This document shows positions 27,711 to 36,855 of a stretch of 64,000 nucleotides of DNA, one piece after another. Made by a program: the position numbers and the translations under genes. Below the pieces are notes generated by a model. The model was not told the DNA's origin and did not search any database. It saw only the letters and a list, made by a program, of their open reading frames with translations. The DNA is from Microcoleus sp. FACHB-1515 (GTDB taxonomy: Bacteria > Cyanobacteriota > Cyanobacteriia > Elainellales > Elainellaceae), in contig NZ_JACJPO010000030.1 of assembly GCF_014696105.1 (NCBI RefSeq), positions 1 to 64,000 on the forward strand, in the 5' to 3' direction. Within the stretch, counting starts at the first letter, position 1. Every line of letters starts with the position of its first letter.

Positions 27711-29140
27711 AATCCTGGGGCACAAAGTCCGGGGAATTCGATCGCGCTCACGGTCAAACTGTCCAAATCAATTCGCTGAATTTGGTGATGATTCGTATCC
27801 GCCACAAATAAAGTTGATCCCGCGATGCTTAATCCGCTTGGTTCCGCAAAGCCGCCCAAAATCGTTGTACATTCGCCCGTCTGGGGATCAACGCGCTTGA
27901 TTTTGTGATTGTAGGTGTCGGCAATCCACAGAGCGCCCAGCCCGTAGGCGATCCCCATGCAGTGCTGAAGCCGGACTTCTTCGCCTTGCCCGTCGCGATT
28001 GCCAAACCCAAACAGATCTCCACTGCCGCAAACCGTCCGCACTTGGGGATCGCTGCCCAGTTCGATTGCACGAATACTGCTGATTTCGCTATCGGCGATG
28101 AATAGTTCGCGCCCTGCGATCGCTAACCCGCTCGGTTGAGCAAAAGCGGCTTCTTCGATCGCCCCATCGACGCGAAATTCTGCCCCCGTCCCGGCATAGG
28201 TGCGAATCATTCCAGTGCTAAGCCGCAATTCCCAAATTTCATGCGATCCCGCCATTGCAATCAGCAAGCTATCCGCCACCAAAGCGAGATCCCAAGGCGA
28301 ATTCAAGGCAGTCTCCAGTCCATAGCCGCTATGGGGTCGAATGTTGCGGCTTTGTTGTCCGGTTCCCGCGATCGTCTCCACAATTTGCTTTTGAAAATCA
28401 ATCCGGCGAATCAAATGATTGTCTGTATCTGCAACGTAGAGAAATCGGTGATTGGGATCGATCGCCATCCCCTGCGGTGCGGCAAATTGCGCTGTCTCAA
28501 AATCACCATCTTTCCATCCGGCTACACCTACACCGATCGTGTGTTTTACTTCACCATTTAAGGTCGTTACAACGATGCGATGATGGCCGGAATCTGCAAT
28601 GAAAAGCTGGTTGCTCTCTGCATCGGCTAGCACTTTTCCAGGAAAAGCGATCGGCGACAAAATCGGCTCTTGCTGCTTCCGAATTGGCGGCAAATCTGAA
28701 GTATTTTCCTCGATCAAATTGCCAATTAATTCATCTAAAAGCTCGCGCTTTCCTTCTCCTGCAAACGTGCCTGCAATGTAGCCGTTGCGATCGATCACTA
28801 CAAATGTCGGCCAAGCCCGCACCACATAATTTCGCCAGGTATGCAAACCACTATCGACTAAAACCGGATGCTGAATGTTGTAGCGAGCGATCGCCTGCCG
28901 AATACTCTCCACATCCTTCTCATGATCGAACTTGGCCGAATGAACGCCAATTACGACAAGCGTGGGATACTTCTCTTCCAAATACTTGAGATCGGGCAAA
29001 ATATGCAAACAGTTGATGCAGCAATATGTCCAGAAATCAAGCAGAACAACTCGACCTTTCAATTCCTTTAGGGAAAGTGGGCGATCGACGTTCAGCCAGG
29101 GCAGCTTTGCCGAAAATTCTGGAGCGCGAATTTGAGGCAT
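27695..29140 (-). CDS. Thioredoxin-like protein fused to an NHL beta-propeller
   Basis: 481 residues. The N-terminal thioredoxin-fold domain (about 1-150) has DFWTYCCINCLHILPDL with the redox pair in CINC (41-44) and the cis-Pro region AWPTFVVID. From about residue 165 NHL repeats follow (for example LFIADSGHHRIVV, FLYVADTDNHLIRRID, LWIADTYNHKIKRVD), predicting a six-bladed propeller. This is the architecture of NHL-repeat-containing protein 2. There is no signal peptide, so it should be cytoplasmic. Its 3' end overlaps the pseudouridine synthase start. Confidence 0.88.
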   Translation of the reverse strand: MPQIRAPEFSAKLPWLNVDRPLSLKELKGRVVLLDFWTYCCINCLHILPDLKYLEEKYPTLVVIGVHSAKFDHEKDVESIRQAIARYNIQHPVLVDSGLHTWRNYVVRAWPTFVVIDRNGYIAGTFAGEGKRELLDELIGNLIEENTSDLPPIRKQQEPILSPIAFPGKVLADAESNQLFIADSGHHRIVVTTLNGEVKHTIGVGVAGWKDGDFETAQFAAPQGMAIDPNHRFLYVADTDNHLIRRIDFQKQIVETIAGTGQQSRNIRPHSGYGLETALNSPWDLALVADSLLIAMAGSHEIWELRLSTGMIRTYAGTGAEFRVDGAIEEAAFAQPSGLAIAGRELFIADSEISSIRAIELGSDPQVRTVCGSGDLFGFGNRDGQGEEVRLQHCMGIAYGLGALWIADTYNHKIKRVDPQTGECTTILGGFAEPSGLSIAGSTLFVADTNHHQIQRIDLDSLTVSAIEFPGLCAPGLCFPS

Positions 29141-29629
29141 TTACGACTGTTCATCCTCTTCGGGAGAAAAATAAATATCTAAACCAAAGCCTAATCCTCG
29201 ATCGACAATTCGCTTCAGTGTCTCTGGTAAAAAGAAGATTCCAGGATTCGATCGCTTTACTGACCAGCCACAAAATAAATCAGCTTGAAAATTAGCTGTT
29301 AGTTCATGCCATACATCAAGATTTTCAGGCAATCGATCGAGTAGCTGATTAATCTGATCTTCAAGGTGAATTGCCTTCCATTCATCAGAACGGTAAATCC
29401 ACTTTCCTGTTTTCTCAATTCGATCGCGCACTTTGCCGTGAAAGATGTCTCCCTTACGACATGATTTGGTTGGCTGTACACCAAGAACCTCAGTAATGGA
29501 ATTAGGATCAAGGCGATCGCCAAAAAATCGCAGCGTTACACGACATTTATCAGTTCCACTACTTGAAACAGGTGATTGGTCTGACGATTGATTCACAACA
29601 ATCGACTCAATTGATTGAACGATGGCCAT
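29141..29629 (-). CDS. DUF4279 domain protein
   Basis: About 162 residues from the ATG at 29629; a TTG at 29668 would overlap the preceding gene. CRVTLRFFGDRLDPNSITEVLGVQPT and the later TGKWIYRS and ELTANFQADLFCGW match DUF4279, a small family often found beside toxin or immunity genes and of unknown function. The C-terminus is acidic. The stop abuts the next gene's ATG (29140), so the two may share a transcript. Confidence 0.75.
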   Translation of the reverse strand: MAIVQSIESIVVNQSSDQSPVSSSGTDKCRVTLRFFGDRLDPNSITEVLGVQPTKSCRKGDIFHGKVRDRIEKTGKWIYRSDEWKAIHLEDQINQLLDRLPENLDVWHELTANFQADLFCGWSVKRSNPGIFFLPETLKRIVDRGLGFGLDIYFSPEEDEQS

Positions 29630-29664
29630 AACACCGATCTTACAAATTCGATCGATGGAATGGA

Positions 29665-31095
29665 TCAATCAGCAGCGGGTTCTGGCGATCGCAAAATTGG
29701 GACTTCCGGTTCCCCAGTTGGCTCCAGAATCAGCGGTACGTCAGGCTCGATCGATTCCGGCTCAATAATTTCCGGCAGCGTTTGTGGTGCAGATTCGATC
29801 GCTTTTGCCGCTCCCGGTGGTCTACCGCGCCGATTGAAGTAGCCATCTCCGCCGCGCTTCAAGAATTCTTTCCATCCGCGACGAGGCTGCACGGGTTCAA
29901 CTGGTGGAAGTTCGCTCGACGGCGCGGGTTCTACAACGGGTGCAGGCGTTACAGATGGTTCGATAGGTTCGTTATCTTTGGTTGGCGAAACGTTTGTCGG
30001 TGCGGGTTCAACGGGTTCGATCGATGGTTCCGCCACTTCAGGTTCCGGTGTCGGTTCAACTTCAGGCGCGATCGTCTCCTCCGGCTCAACCACTTCCGGC
30101 TCAGGCTCGAAGACTTCCTCTGGCCCAGGCGATGGTTCGGGTGTAGGTTCTGGAATTGGTTCTGGTTCCGGGGCGGGTGGTTGGTAGGTTCGATCGACAA
30201 TTCCCCGCACAGTGGCCGCATCGACATCGCCACGCACAATCTTCGAGAGCGTGTCTGATCCGCCGGGTTCATAGGTGATCAGGCGAACGGTATTGTTAAA
30301 AGCGTTGACGATCGGATTGCCTTGCTCGTCGAGGTATTCAAGCTGCACCCAGTTTTTTCCAGGTTTGAAGCCTTTGAGATAGACGGGTTGCCAGCGATCG
30401 ATCTCGAAACTCTGCCCGTTCACCGTCGCCCGCACTCGCCAATCAGGAATATCGTCGTTTGGATCTTCCTGCGCGATCAGATGCAAAGGCGCGTTCGTCA
30501 GATAAAAATCGAGCATGATCGGCTCTGCACCGTAGCTCGCCTGTGGACGGCTATAGGTCAAAAGTGGCTGATTGGGATCAGGATTGTTGTTGGGCGTTTT
30601 GGTGAAAACGTGGAAGGTCGTTTGCGCGTAGGCTCCTTCATTTTTGAAGCTTTCGTGCCAGGGACGCGAGGCAAAAGCGCGGATGGTGTGGGTTCCAGGA
30701 GTGAGATCGGTAAATTCGATCGATCCGTCCGCATCGTAAACCGCCTGATACGGCTGATTGTCTAAAAAGACATGCAGGTGTGGCCCCAAACCCAAAGCGG
30801 CATTCTTGAACAGGGGCAAATCCTGGACGCGAAATTTCACCGTCACCTGATTGTCGTCTAGGACTTCATCGGGGCGCGGAGAGACGATCGACACCTGCGG
30901 CTGATACTGCTCCAGTTCCGATCGCAACTCCTCGATTACAGCGGGCGGCGCAACTTCAGAAATTCTGCTGCCCAGTCGGGTTGGTTCACCTTTGCCCGCG
31001 ACTGGAGGGCGATCGCCGCCGCAAGCCCAAAGCGTGAAACACAGCGCGATCGCCATAACGGAGACGATCGCCCGTCGCCAACCCAAAATCCTCAC
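29665..31095 (-). CDS. Lipoprotein with Pro/Glu-rich C-terminal region
   Basis: 476 residues. The signal peptide ends in a lipobox (TLWAC, Cys 25), so the mature protein is probably lipid-anchored. Residues about 65-290 form beta-rich domains (PHLHVFLDNQPYQAVYDADG, FTDLTPGTHTIRAFASRP) resembling Ig-like or copper-chaperone-type sandwiches of cyanobacterial lipoproteins. From about 300 to 450 it is a low-complexity Pro-Glu-Val region that could span peptidoglycan. No enzymatic motif is seen. The first gene upstream is psaA on the other strand. Confidence 0.7.
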   Translation of the reverse strand: MRILGWRRAIVSVMAIALCFTLWACGGDRPPVAGKGEPTRLGSRISEVAPPAVIEELRSELEQYQPQVSIVSPRPDEVLDDNQVTVKFRVQDLPLFKNAALGLGPHLHVFLDNQPYQAVYDADGSIEFTDLTPGTHTIRAFASRPWHESFKNEGAYAQTTFHVFTKTPNNNPDPNQPLLTYSRPQASYGAEPIMLDFYLTNAPLHLIAQEDPNDDIPDWRVRATVNGQSFEIDRWQPVYLKGFKPGKNWVQLEYLDEQGNPIVNAFNNTVRLITYEPGGSDTLSKIVRGDVDAATVRGIVDRTYQPPAPEPEPIPEPTPEPSPGPEEVFEPEPEVVEPEETIAPEVEPTPEPEVAEPSIEPVEPAPTNVSPTKDNEPIEPSVTPAPVVEPAPSSELPPVEPVQPRRGWKEFLKRGGDGYFNRRGRPPGAAKAIESAPQTLPEIIEPESIEPDVPLILEPTGEPEVPILRSPEPAAD

Positions 31096-31357
31096 ACGCG
31101 AACTCCTGTCGAAGCGAAACAGCGCAGCAACTCTAAATTATATAGATCTGTTTGAAGAAAATTCGATCGCACTAATACACGATTTTGTAGGGGCGAACGA
31201 CAGTATTTTATCGAAAGAACTTATCTTGTCGATAGATAAAAACTAGATGTTGCAATTTGTAAAACTATCGTTATCTATTGCAATTTTGCTGCCGATCGGT
31301 TAGGTCGGAACCTAGACAGATTCATCGTTTGCTCAATTTGAATTATTGTTAACCCGC

Positions 31358-31388
31358 TTGAGATTGCGCGTAGAGACCACCCTATAAT
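31358..31388 (+). promoter_or_regulatory. Candidate psaA promoter
   Basis: TTGAGA (31358-31363) and a perfect TATAAT (31383-31388) are separated by 19 bases. This would place the start of transcription near 31395 and give a leader of about 235 bases, in the range known for cyanobacterial psaAB. Confidence 0.45.
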
Positions 31389-31486
31389 GCTCAAGAGAAC
31401 CTCTTAGGTATGTGCGGTCTGCCTTACAGCTTCTGCCTTCGGGCGACTGTGCGAACCTTACTCTTTCCCAAAGTCGTAACTCGACC

Positions 31487-31519
31487 TTTACAAAAGTTAC
31501 AAGAACTTCCGAAGTTCTT
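31487..31519 (+). promoter_or_regulatory. Tandem TTACAA motifs and perfect hairpin in psaA leader
   Basis: TTTACAAA and GTTACAAG lie side by side (31487-31503), close to the RpaB-bound HLR1 pattern but with one spacer base instead of two. They are followed immediately by AAGAACTTCCGAAGTTCTT (31501-31519), a perfect 8-bp inverted repeat. Both are downstream of the candidate -10 box, so they could act in RNA or serve a second promoter. Confidence 0.35.
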
Positions 31520-31631
31520 CCACAACTGGTCTCATCGCTTACTAAACACGGATTAGATCGGGGGAAAGAGCTAGACAAATGCCTAAGAATATGGATTACT
31601 CGTTCCTTGTCGAGAGAGAGGAGAGTCTCTA

Positions 31632-33893
31632 ATGACAACAAGTTCACGGGAGCGAGACGCGACGAAGAAAGTTAGGGTCGTCGTCGATAAAGATCCGGTT
31701 CCTACTTCTTTCGAGAAGTGGGGCAAGCCCGGTCACTTCGATCGCACCCTTTCTAAAGGCCCCAAAACCACCACTTGGATTTGGAATCTTCACGCCGACG
31801 CTCACGATTTTGATAGTCACACCAGCGACCTGGAAGACATTTCCCGCAAGATCTTTAGTGCCCACTTTGGTCACTTAGCCATCATTTTCATTTGGCTGAG
31901 CGGAATGTATTTTCACGGTGCGCGTTTTTCTAACTACGAAGCTTGGCTGCTCGACCCGACTGGCATTAAGCCCAGCGCTCAGGTCGTTTGGCCGATCGTC
32001 GGACAAGAAATTCTCAACGGGGATGTCGGTGGCGGCTTCCACGGTATTCAAATCACGTCTGGCTTCTTCCAGATTTGGCGTGCGGCTGGCATCACCAGCT
32101 CGTTCCAGCTTTACTGCACGGCGATCGGTGGCCTCGTGATGGCTGGCCTGATGCTGTTTGCAGGCTGGTTCCACTATCACAAGCGCGCTCCGAAGCTGGA
32201 ATGGTTCCAGAACGTCGAGTCGATGCTGAATCACCACCTGGCAGGTTTGCTCGGTTTGGGCAGCTTGTCTTGGGCAGGCCACCAGATTCACGTCGCGCTG
32301 CCGATTAACAAGCTATTGGATGCTGGAGTTGCTCCAAAGGACATTCCTCTGCCGCAAGAGTTCATCTTGAACTCCGGCTTAATGGCCGAGCTATTCCCCA
32401 GCTTTTCCAAAGGCTTGGCTCCCTTCTTTACTTTGAACTGGGGCGAATATTCCGATTTCCTCACGTTCAAAGGCGGCCTCAACCCCGTCACGGGCGGCTT
32501 GTGGCTGACGGATTCGGCGCACCACCATTTGGCGATCGCCGTTCTGTTTATCATCGCAGGCCACCAATACCGCACCAACTGGGGTATCGGCCACAGCATC
32601 AAGCAAATTCTGGAAGCGCACAGAGGTCCGTTCTCTGGCGAAGGTCACAAGGGTCTCTATGAGATTCTGACCACTTCCTGGCACGCGCAACTGGCAATCA
32701 ACCTGGCAATGCTGGGTTCGCTGACGATCATCGTCGCTCAGCACATGTACGCGATGCCGCCCTACCCCTATCTGGCGACGGACTACCCGACGCAGCTATC
32801 GATCTTCACGCACCATATGTGGATCGGAGCGTTCTTGATTGTGGGGGCAGGCGCACACGGGGCGATCTTCATGGTTCGTGACTACGACCCTGAAGTGAAC
32901 CAAAACAACCTGCTCGATCGCGTGCTTCGTCACCGCGATGCGATCATCTCTCACCTCAACTGGGTCTGTATTTTCCTCGGCTTCCACAGCTTCGGACTGT
33001 ACGTTCACAACGACACGATGCAAGCCCTTGGCCGTCCGCAAGATATGTTCTCGGATAGCGCCATTCAGCTTCAGCCCGTGTTTGCCCAGTGGATTCAAAA
33101 CATCCACACCTTGGCTCCTGGTGGCACGGCTCCCAATGCTCTTGCTCCGGCTAGCTATGCGTTCGGCGGCGGCATTGTCGCTGTCGGTGGTAAGGTCGCG
33201 ATGATGCCGATCGCCCTCGGAACGGCAGACTTCATGATCCACCACATCCACGCCTTCACGATTCACGTGACGGTGCTGATTTTGCTCAAGGGCGTGTTGT
33301 TCGCCCGCAGTTCGCGCCTGATTCCCGACAAGGCGAATCTGGGCTTCCGCTTCCCGTGCGACGGCCCTGGTCGGGGCGGCACGTGCCAAGTCTCTGGTTT
33401 CGACCATGTGTTCTTGGGTCTGTTCTGGATGTACAACTCAATTTCGATCGCCATTTACCACTTCAGTTGGAAAATGCAGTCGGATGTCTGGGGTACGGTC
33501 AACAGCGACGGCTCGGTCTCGCACATCACTGGTGGCAACTTTGCGGCTAGCTCGATGACGATTAACGGCTGGCTGCGCGACTTCCAGTGGGCACAAGCGA
33601 CGCAGGTGATCGGTTCCTACGGTTCGGCACTGTCGGCCTACGGTCTCTTGTTCTTGGGCGCACACTTTGTTTGGGCGTTTAGCTTGATGTTCCTGTTCAG
33701 CGGCAGAGGCTACTGGCAAGAACTGATCGAGTCGATCGTCTGGGCACACAACAAACTGAAAGTGGCTCCGTCTGTTCAGCCTCGCGCTCTGAGCATTATT
33801 CAGGGTCGGGCTGTCGGGGTGGCTCACTTCCTCCTGGGTGGAATTGTCACAATCTGGGCATTCTTCCTAGCTCGAATCATTGCAGTCGGATGA
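31632..33893 (+). CDS. psaA: Photosystem I P700 chlorophyll a apoprotein A1
   Basis: Core subunit of photosystem I, 753 residues and 11 membrane spans. With PsaB it binds P700, A0, A1 and the Fx iron-sulfur cluster. The Fx loop [15 protein letters not shown] (about 573-587) supplies two of the four cluster cysteines; [18 protein letters not shown] and the many HH chlorophyll ligands are visible. Next to the Fx loop the sequence reads SGFDHVF where a Trp usually replaces the Phe. GAGAG precedes the ATG. psaB follows after 24 bases, so they form one transcription unit. Confidence 0.99.
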   Translation: MTTSSRERDATKKVRVVVDKDPVPTSFEKWGKPGHFDRTLSKGPKTTTWIWNLHADAHDFDSHTSDLEDISRKIFSAHFGHLAIIFIWLSGMYFHGARFSNYEAWLLDPTGIKPSAQVVWPIVGQEILNGDVGGGFHGIQITSGFFQIWRAAGITSSFQLYCTAIGGLVMAGLMLFAGWFHYHKRAPKLEWFQNVESMLNHHLAGLLGLGSLSWAGHQIHVALPINKLLDAGVAPKDIPLPQEFILNSGLMAELFPSFSKGLAPFFTLNWGEYSDFLTFKGGLNPVTGGLWLTDSAHHHLAIAVLFIIAGHQYRTNWGIGHSIKQILEAHRGPFSGEGHKGLYEILTTSWHAQLAINLAMLGSLTIIVAQHMYAMPPYPYLATDYPTQLSIFTHHMWIGAFLIVGAGAHGAIFMVRDYDPEVNQNNLLDRVLRHRDAIISHLNWVCIFLGFHSFGLYVHNDTMQALGRPQDMFSDSAIQLQPVFAQWIQNIHTLAPGGTAPNALAPASYAFGGGIVAVGGKVAMMPIALGTADFMIHHIHAFTIHVTVLILLKGVLFARSSRLIPDKANLGFRFPCDGPGRGGTCQVSGFDHVFLGLFWMYNSISIAIYHFSWKMQSDVWGTVNSDGSVSHITGGNFAASSMTINGWLRDFQWAQATQVIGSYGSALSAYGLLFLGAHFVWAFSLMFLFSGRGYWQELIESIVWAHNKLKVAPSVQPRALSIIQGRAVGVAHFLLGGIVTIWAFFLARIIAVG

Positions 33894-33917
33894 GCAATCG
33901 GAGGACTCGTTTCACAC

Positions 33918-36137
33918 ATGGCAACTAAATTCCCAAAATTTAACCAGGACCTGGCTCAGGATCCGACCACTCGTCGGCTCTGGTATGGGATTGCCACAGC
34001 GCATGACTTTGAAAGCCATGACGGAATGACGGAAGAAAATCTTTACCAAAAGATCTTCGCTTCCCACTTCGGTCACGTCGCGATCATCTTCCTGTGGACT
34101 TCCAGCCTGTTGTTCCACGTCGCCTGGCAAGGCAACTTTGAGCAGTGGATTAAAGACCCGCTGCATGTCCGCCCGATCGCCCACGCGATTTGGGATCCCC
34201 ACTTCGGTAAGCCCGCTGTCGAAGCGTTCACGCAAGGCGGCGCGTCAAATCCGGTCAACATTGCCTACTCCGGCGTGTACCACTGGTGGTTCACGATCGG
34301 AATGCGGACGAACGGCGAACTCTACATGGGCGCAGTCTTCCTGCTCCTCTTGTCCGCGCTGTTCCTGTTTGCAGGCTGGCTGCACTTGCAGCCGAAATTC
34401 CGTCCCTCCTTGTCCTGGTTCAAAAACGCTGAATCGCGCCTCAACCACCACCTGGCAGGCTTGTTCGGCGTCTCGTCCCTGGCTTGGACAGGTCACTTGG
34501 TTCACGTTGCGATTCCTGAATCACGCGGAATTCATGTGGGCTGGGATAACTTCCTCGCCGTCAAACCGCACCCCGAAGGTCTCGCCCCTTTCTTTACGGG
34601 CAACTGGGGCGCGTATGCGGCAAACCCGGACACGCCTGATCACCTGTTCACCACGTCGCAAGGCGCAGGAACCGCGATCTTGACGTTCTTGGGTGGCTTC
34701 CATCCGCAGACGCAATCGCTTTGGCTGACGGACATCGCGCATCACCATTTGGCGATCGCCGTCCTGTTCATCTTCGCGGGACACATGTACCGCACCAACT
34801 TCGGCATCGGTCACAGCATCAAAGAAATGCTGAACGCCAAGAACTTCTTTGGCACCAAGACCGAAGGCCAGTTCAACCTGCCGCACCAAGGGCTGTACGA
34901 CACCTATAACAACTCGCTGCACTTCCAGTTGGGCATCCACCTGGCAGCATTGGGCGTCGTCACCTCGCTGGTGGCTCAGCACATGTATGCTCTGCCGCCC
35001 TACGCTTACATGGGTCAGAGCTTCACCACGCAAGCCGCGCTCTATACCCATCACCAGTACATCGCTGGATTCTTGATGATTGGTGCGTTTGCACACGGCG
35101 CGATCTTCTGGGTGCGGGACTACGATCCGGCTCAGAACAAAGGCAACGTCCTCGATCGCGTCCTCCAGCACAAAGAAGCGATCATCTCTCACCTCTCGTG
35201 GGTCTCGCTGTTCCTCGGTTTCCACACCCTGGGGCTGTACGTCCACAACGATGTGATGAACGCTTTCGGCACGCCGGAAAAACAAATCTTGATTGAGCCT
35301 GTGTTCGCACAGTTCATTCAGTCTTCACACGGTAAAGTGCTGTACGGCTTCGACACCCTCTTGTCGAACGCTGACAGCGTGGCAACGACGGCAGGAGCCG
35401 CTTGGCTTCCCGGCTGGCTCGACGCCATCAACAGCGGCACAAACTCGCTGTTCTTGACCATCGGCCCTGGCGACTTCCTGGTTCACCATGCGATCGCCCT
35501 GGGTCTGCACACCACGACACTGATTTGCGTCAAAGGCGCACTCGATGCTCGCGGTACGAAGCTGATGCCCGATAAAAAAGACTTCGGCTTCACCTTCCCT
35601 TGCGACGGCCCCGGTCGTGGCGGCACCTGCCAAACCTCGGCTTGGGAACAGTCCTTCTACCTCGCCATCTTCTGGATGCTCAACACGATCGCCTGGGCGA
35701 CGTTCTACTTCCACTGGAAGCACCTGGGCATCTGGCAGGGCAACGTGGCACAGTTCAATGAGTCCTCAACCTACCTGATGGGCTGGTTCCGCGACTACCT
35801 GTGGCTCAATTCCGCTCAGTTGATCAACGGCTACAACCCCTACGGCATGAACAATCTGGCCGTCTGGAACTGGATGTTCCTCTTTGGACACCTGGTTTGG
35901 GCAACCGGATTCATGTTCCTGATTAGCTGGCGTGGCTACTGGCAAGAACTGATCGAAACGCTGGTCTGGGCACACGAGCGCACCCCGCTCGCCAACCTCG
36001 TTCGCTGGAAGGATAAGCCAGTTGCAATGTCGATCGTCCAAGGCTGGCTGATCGGATTGGCTCACTTCACGGTTGGCTACATCCTTACCTACGCCGCCTT
36101 TGTGATTGCCTCAACATCAAGTCGATTCGGCGGATAG
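33918..36137 (+). CDS. psaB: Photosystem I P700 chlorophyll a apoprotein A2
   Basis: Second half of the photosystem I core heterodimer, 739 residues, with 11 membrane spans. The Fx loop [12 protein letters not shown] (about 558-570) is intact. After it comes [14 protein letters not shown], whereas the common sequence is DISAWDAFYLA(M/V)F; this copy is therefore one residue longer and changed at several normally conserved positions. The C-terminus STSSRFGG is also slightly longer than usual. The binding site GGAGG is 12 bases before the ATG. A strong terminator follows at 36169-36200. Confidence 0.99.
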   Translation: MATKFPKFNQDLAQDPTTRRLWYGIATAHDFESHDGMTEENLYQKIFASHFGHVAIIFLWTSSLLFHVAWQGNFEQWIKDPLHVRPIAHAIWDPHFGKPAVEAFTQGGASNPVNIAYSGVYHWWFTIGMRTNGELYMGAVFLLLLSALFLFAGWLHLQPKFRPSLSWFKNAESRLNHHLAGLFGVSSLAWTGHLVHVAIPESRGIHVGWDNFLAVKPHPEGLAPFFTGNWGAYAANPDTPDHLFTTSQGAGTAILTFLGGFHPQTQSLWLTDIAHHHLAIAVLFIFAGHMYRTNFGIGHSIKEMLNAKNFFGTKTEGQFNLPHQGLYDTYNNSLHFQLGIHLAALGVVTSLVAQHMYALPPYAYMGQSFTTQAALYTHHQYIAGFLMIGAFAHGAIFWVRDYDPAQNKGNVLDRVLQHKEAIISHLSWVSLFLGFHTLGLYVHNDVMNAFGTPEKQILIEPVFAQFIQSSHGKVLYGFDTLLSNADSVATTAGAAWLPGWLDAINSGTNSLFLTIGPGDFLVHHAIALGLHTTTLICVKGALDARGTKLMPDKKDFGFTFPCDGPGRGGTCQTSAWEQSFYLAIFWMLNTIAWATFYFHWKHLGIWQGNVAQFNESSTYLMGWFRDYLWLNSAQLINGYNPYGMNNLAVWNWMFLFGHLVWATGFMFLISWRGYWQELIETLVWAHERTPLANLVRWKDKPVAMSIVQGWLIGLAHFTVGYILTYAAFVIASTSSRFGG

Positions 36138-36168
36138 CGCGATCGAGTTTGATGTAGGCGCATAAACC

Positions 36169-36200
36169 AAAAATCCCTCGCCTCCGGGCGGGGGATTTTT
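36169..36200 (+). terminator. Rho-independent terminator of psaAB
   Basis: AAAAATCCCTCGCC, loop TCC, GGGCGGGGGATTTTT: a long GC-rich stem ending in a T-run, 31 bases after the psaB stop. The A-run at the left would let it work in both directions. Confidence 0.85.
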
Positions 36201-36291
36201 GATCAATAAAATCTTGTCTTCGTAGAGCTAAGAGTGCGGGCGTTTTCAGACTTTACTAACGTCTTTTCGCGCCTAACCCCAAAAAAGAGTC

Positions 36292-36333
36292 CTACCTAGC
36301 GCTACTTAGTGCATACTACCTAGCACTAAGTAG
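36292..36333 (+). promoter_or_regulatory. Candidate HicB operator upstream of hicAB
   Basis: A perfect 11-bp inverted repeat CTACTTAGTGC (36302-36312) / GCACTAAGTAG (36323-36333) has 10 bases between the arms. Two direct CTACCTAG copies (36292-36299 and 36316-36323) lie 24 bases apart. The cluster ends 16 bases before the hicA start, the expected place for an autoregulatory antitoxin site. Confidence 0.55.
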
Positions 36334-36349
36334 TACAAAGGCTTAACCC

Positions 36350-36541
36350 ATGAAAGTACGGGATGTAATCAAAAGGCTTGAAGAAGACGGTTGGTATCTT
36401 GCCAGAACGAAGGGCAGTCATCGACAATTCAAACATCAAACGAAATCGGGTGCTGTTACAGTGTCAGGTAAGCTTAGTGTTGACGTGCCGATCGGTACGC
36501 TAAAAAGTATTTGGAAACAAGCTCAGCTAGAGCAAGATTAG
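36350..36541 (+). CDS. hicA: HicA-type mRNA interferase toxin
   Basis: 63 residues with the HicA double-stranded RNA-binding-like fold: VRDVIKRLEEDGWYLARTKGSHRQF carries the catalytic His (residue 24, GSHRQF), and TVSGKLSVDVPIGTLKSIWKQA completes the family pattern. Toxins of this family cleave mRNA and tmRNA independently of the ribosome. hicB follows after 10 bases, the normal toxin-first order. Confidence 0.92.
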   Translation: MKVRDVIKRLEEDGWYLARTKGSHRQFKHQTKSGAVTVSGKLSVDVPIGTLKSIWKQAQLEQD

Positions 36542-36551
36542 GAAGGAGAAA

Positions 36552-36764
36552 ATGCGCTACGCAGTGGTGATCGAACAAGGAGAAACCAGCTACGGGGCTT
36601 ATGTGCCTGACTTGCCAGGTTGTGTCGCGGTTGGTGAAACTTTAGATGAAGTTCGAGAACTCATTCATGAAGCAGTTCAATTTCATTTAGAAGGACTGCG
36701 AGAAGATGGCGAGCCGATTCCCCCACCGAGAAGTATTTTGGAGTACGTTGAAGCTGAGAATTAA
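36552..36764 (+). CDS. hicB: HicB-type antitoxin
   Basis: 70 residues; the degraded RNase H-like fold of HicB is clear in YAVVIEQGETSYGAYVPDLPGCVAVGET and the helical LIHEAVQFHLEGLREDGEPIP. No C-terminal DNA-binding domain (RHH or HTH) is visible, as in short HicB forms, so how it would bind the operator is unclear. Strong GGAAGGAG binding site. Confidence 0.92.
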   Translation: MRYAVVIEQGETSYGAYVPDLPGCVAVGETLDEVRELIHEAVQFHLEGLREDGEPIPPPRSILEYVEAEN

Positions 36765-36783
36765 TGCGGACGCGATCGCATCT

Positions 36784-36848
36784 CCAGCAATTGTTGATAG
36801 ACAAACAATTGCTGGAACCCAACCGACCTGTCAGGGCACGGCGTGCCC
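36784..36848. repeat. Two perfect palindromes downstream of hicB
   Basis: CCAGCAATTGTT (36784-36795) pairs exactly with AACAATTGCTGG (36804-36815) across a 9-base loop. It is followed by GGGCACG-G-CGTGCCC (36834-36848). There is no T-run. They may terminate both hicAB and the convergent FAD gene, or be interspersed repeats. Confidence 0.5.
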
Positions 36849-36855
36849 CCGCAAT

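Larger units (their letters stand above)
31096..31631 (+). other. Long intergenic region and psaA leader
   Basis: 536 bases between divergent genes. The right half is the probable psaA 5' leader of roughly 240 bases. Several short open frames occur in the leader, none with a convincing binding site. AT content is highest at 31180-31270, where a degenerate HLR1-like element lies on the minus strand (TTTACAAATTGCAACATC, 31246-31263). Confidence 0.5.

Noticed and set aside
31400-31630. Short frames in the psaA leader as an upstream peptide
   Set aside because: The possible starts lack binding sites and the frames are not supported by any recognisable sequence.
32796-35285. Long minus-strand frames across psaA and psaB
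   Set aside because: psaA and psaB are certain from end to end; the reverse frames result from codon bias and contain no recognisable protein.
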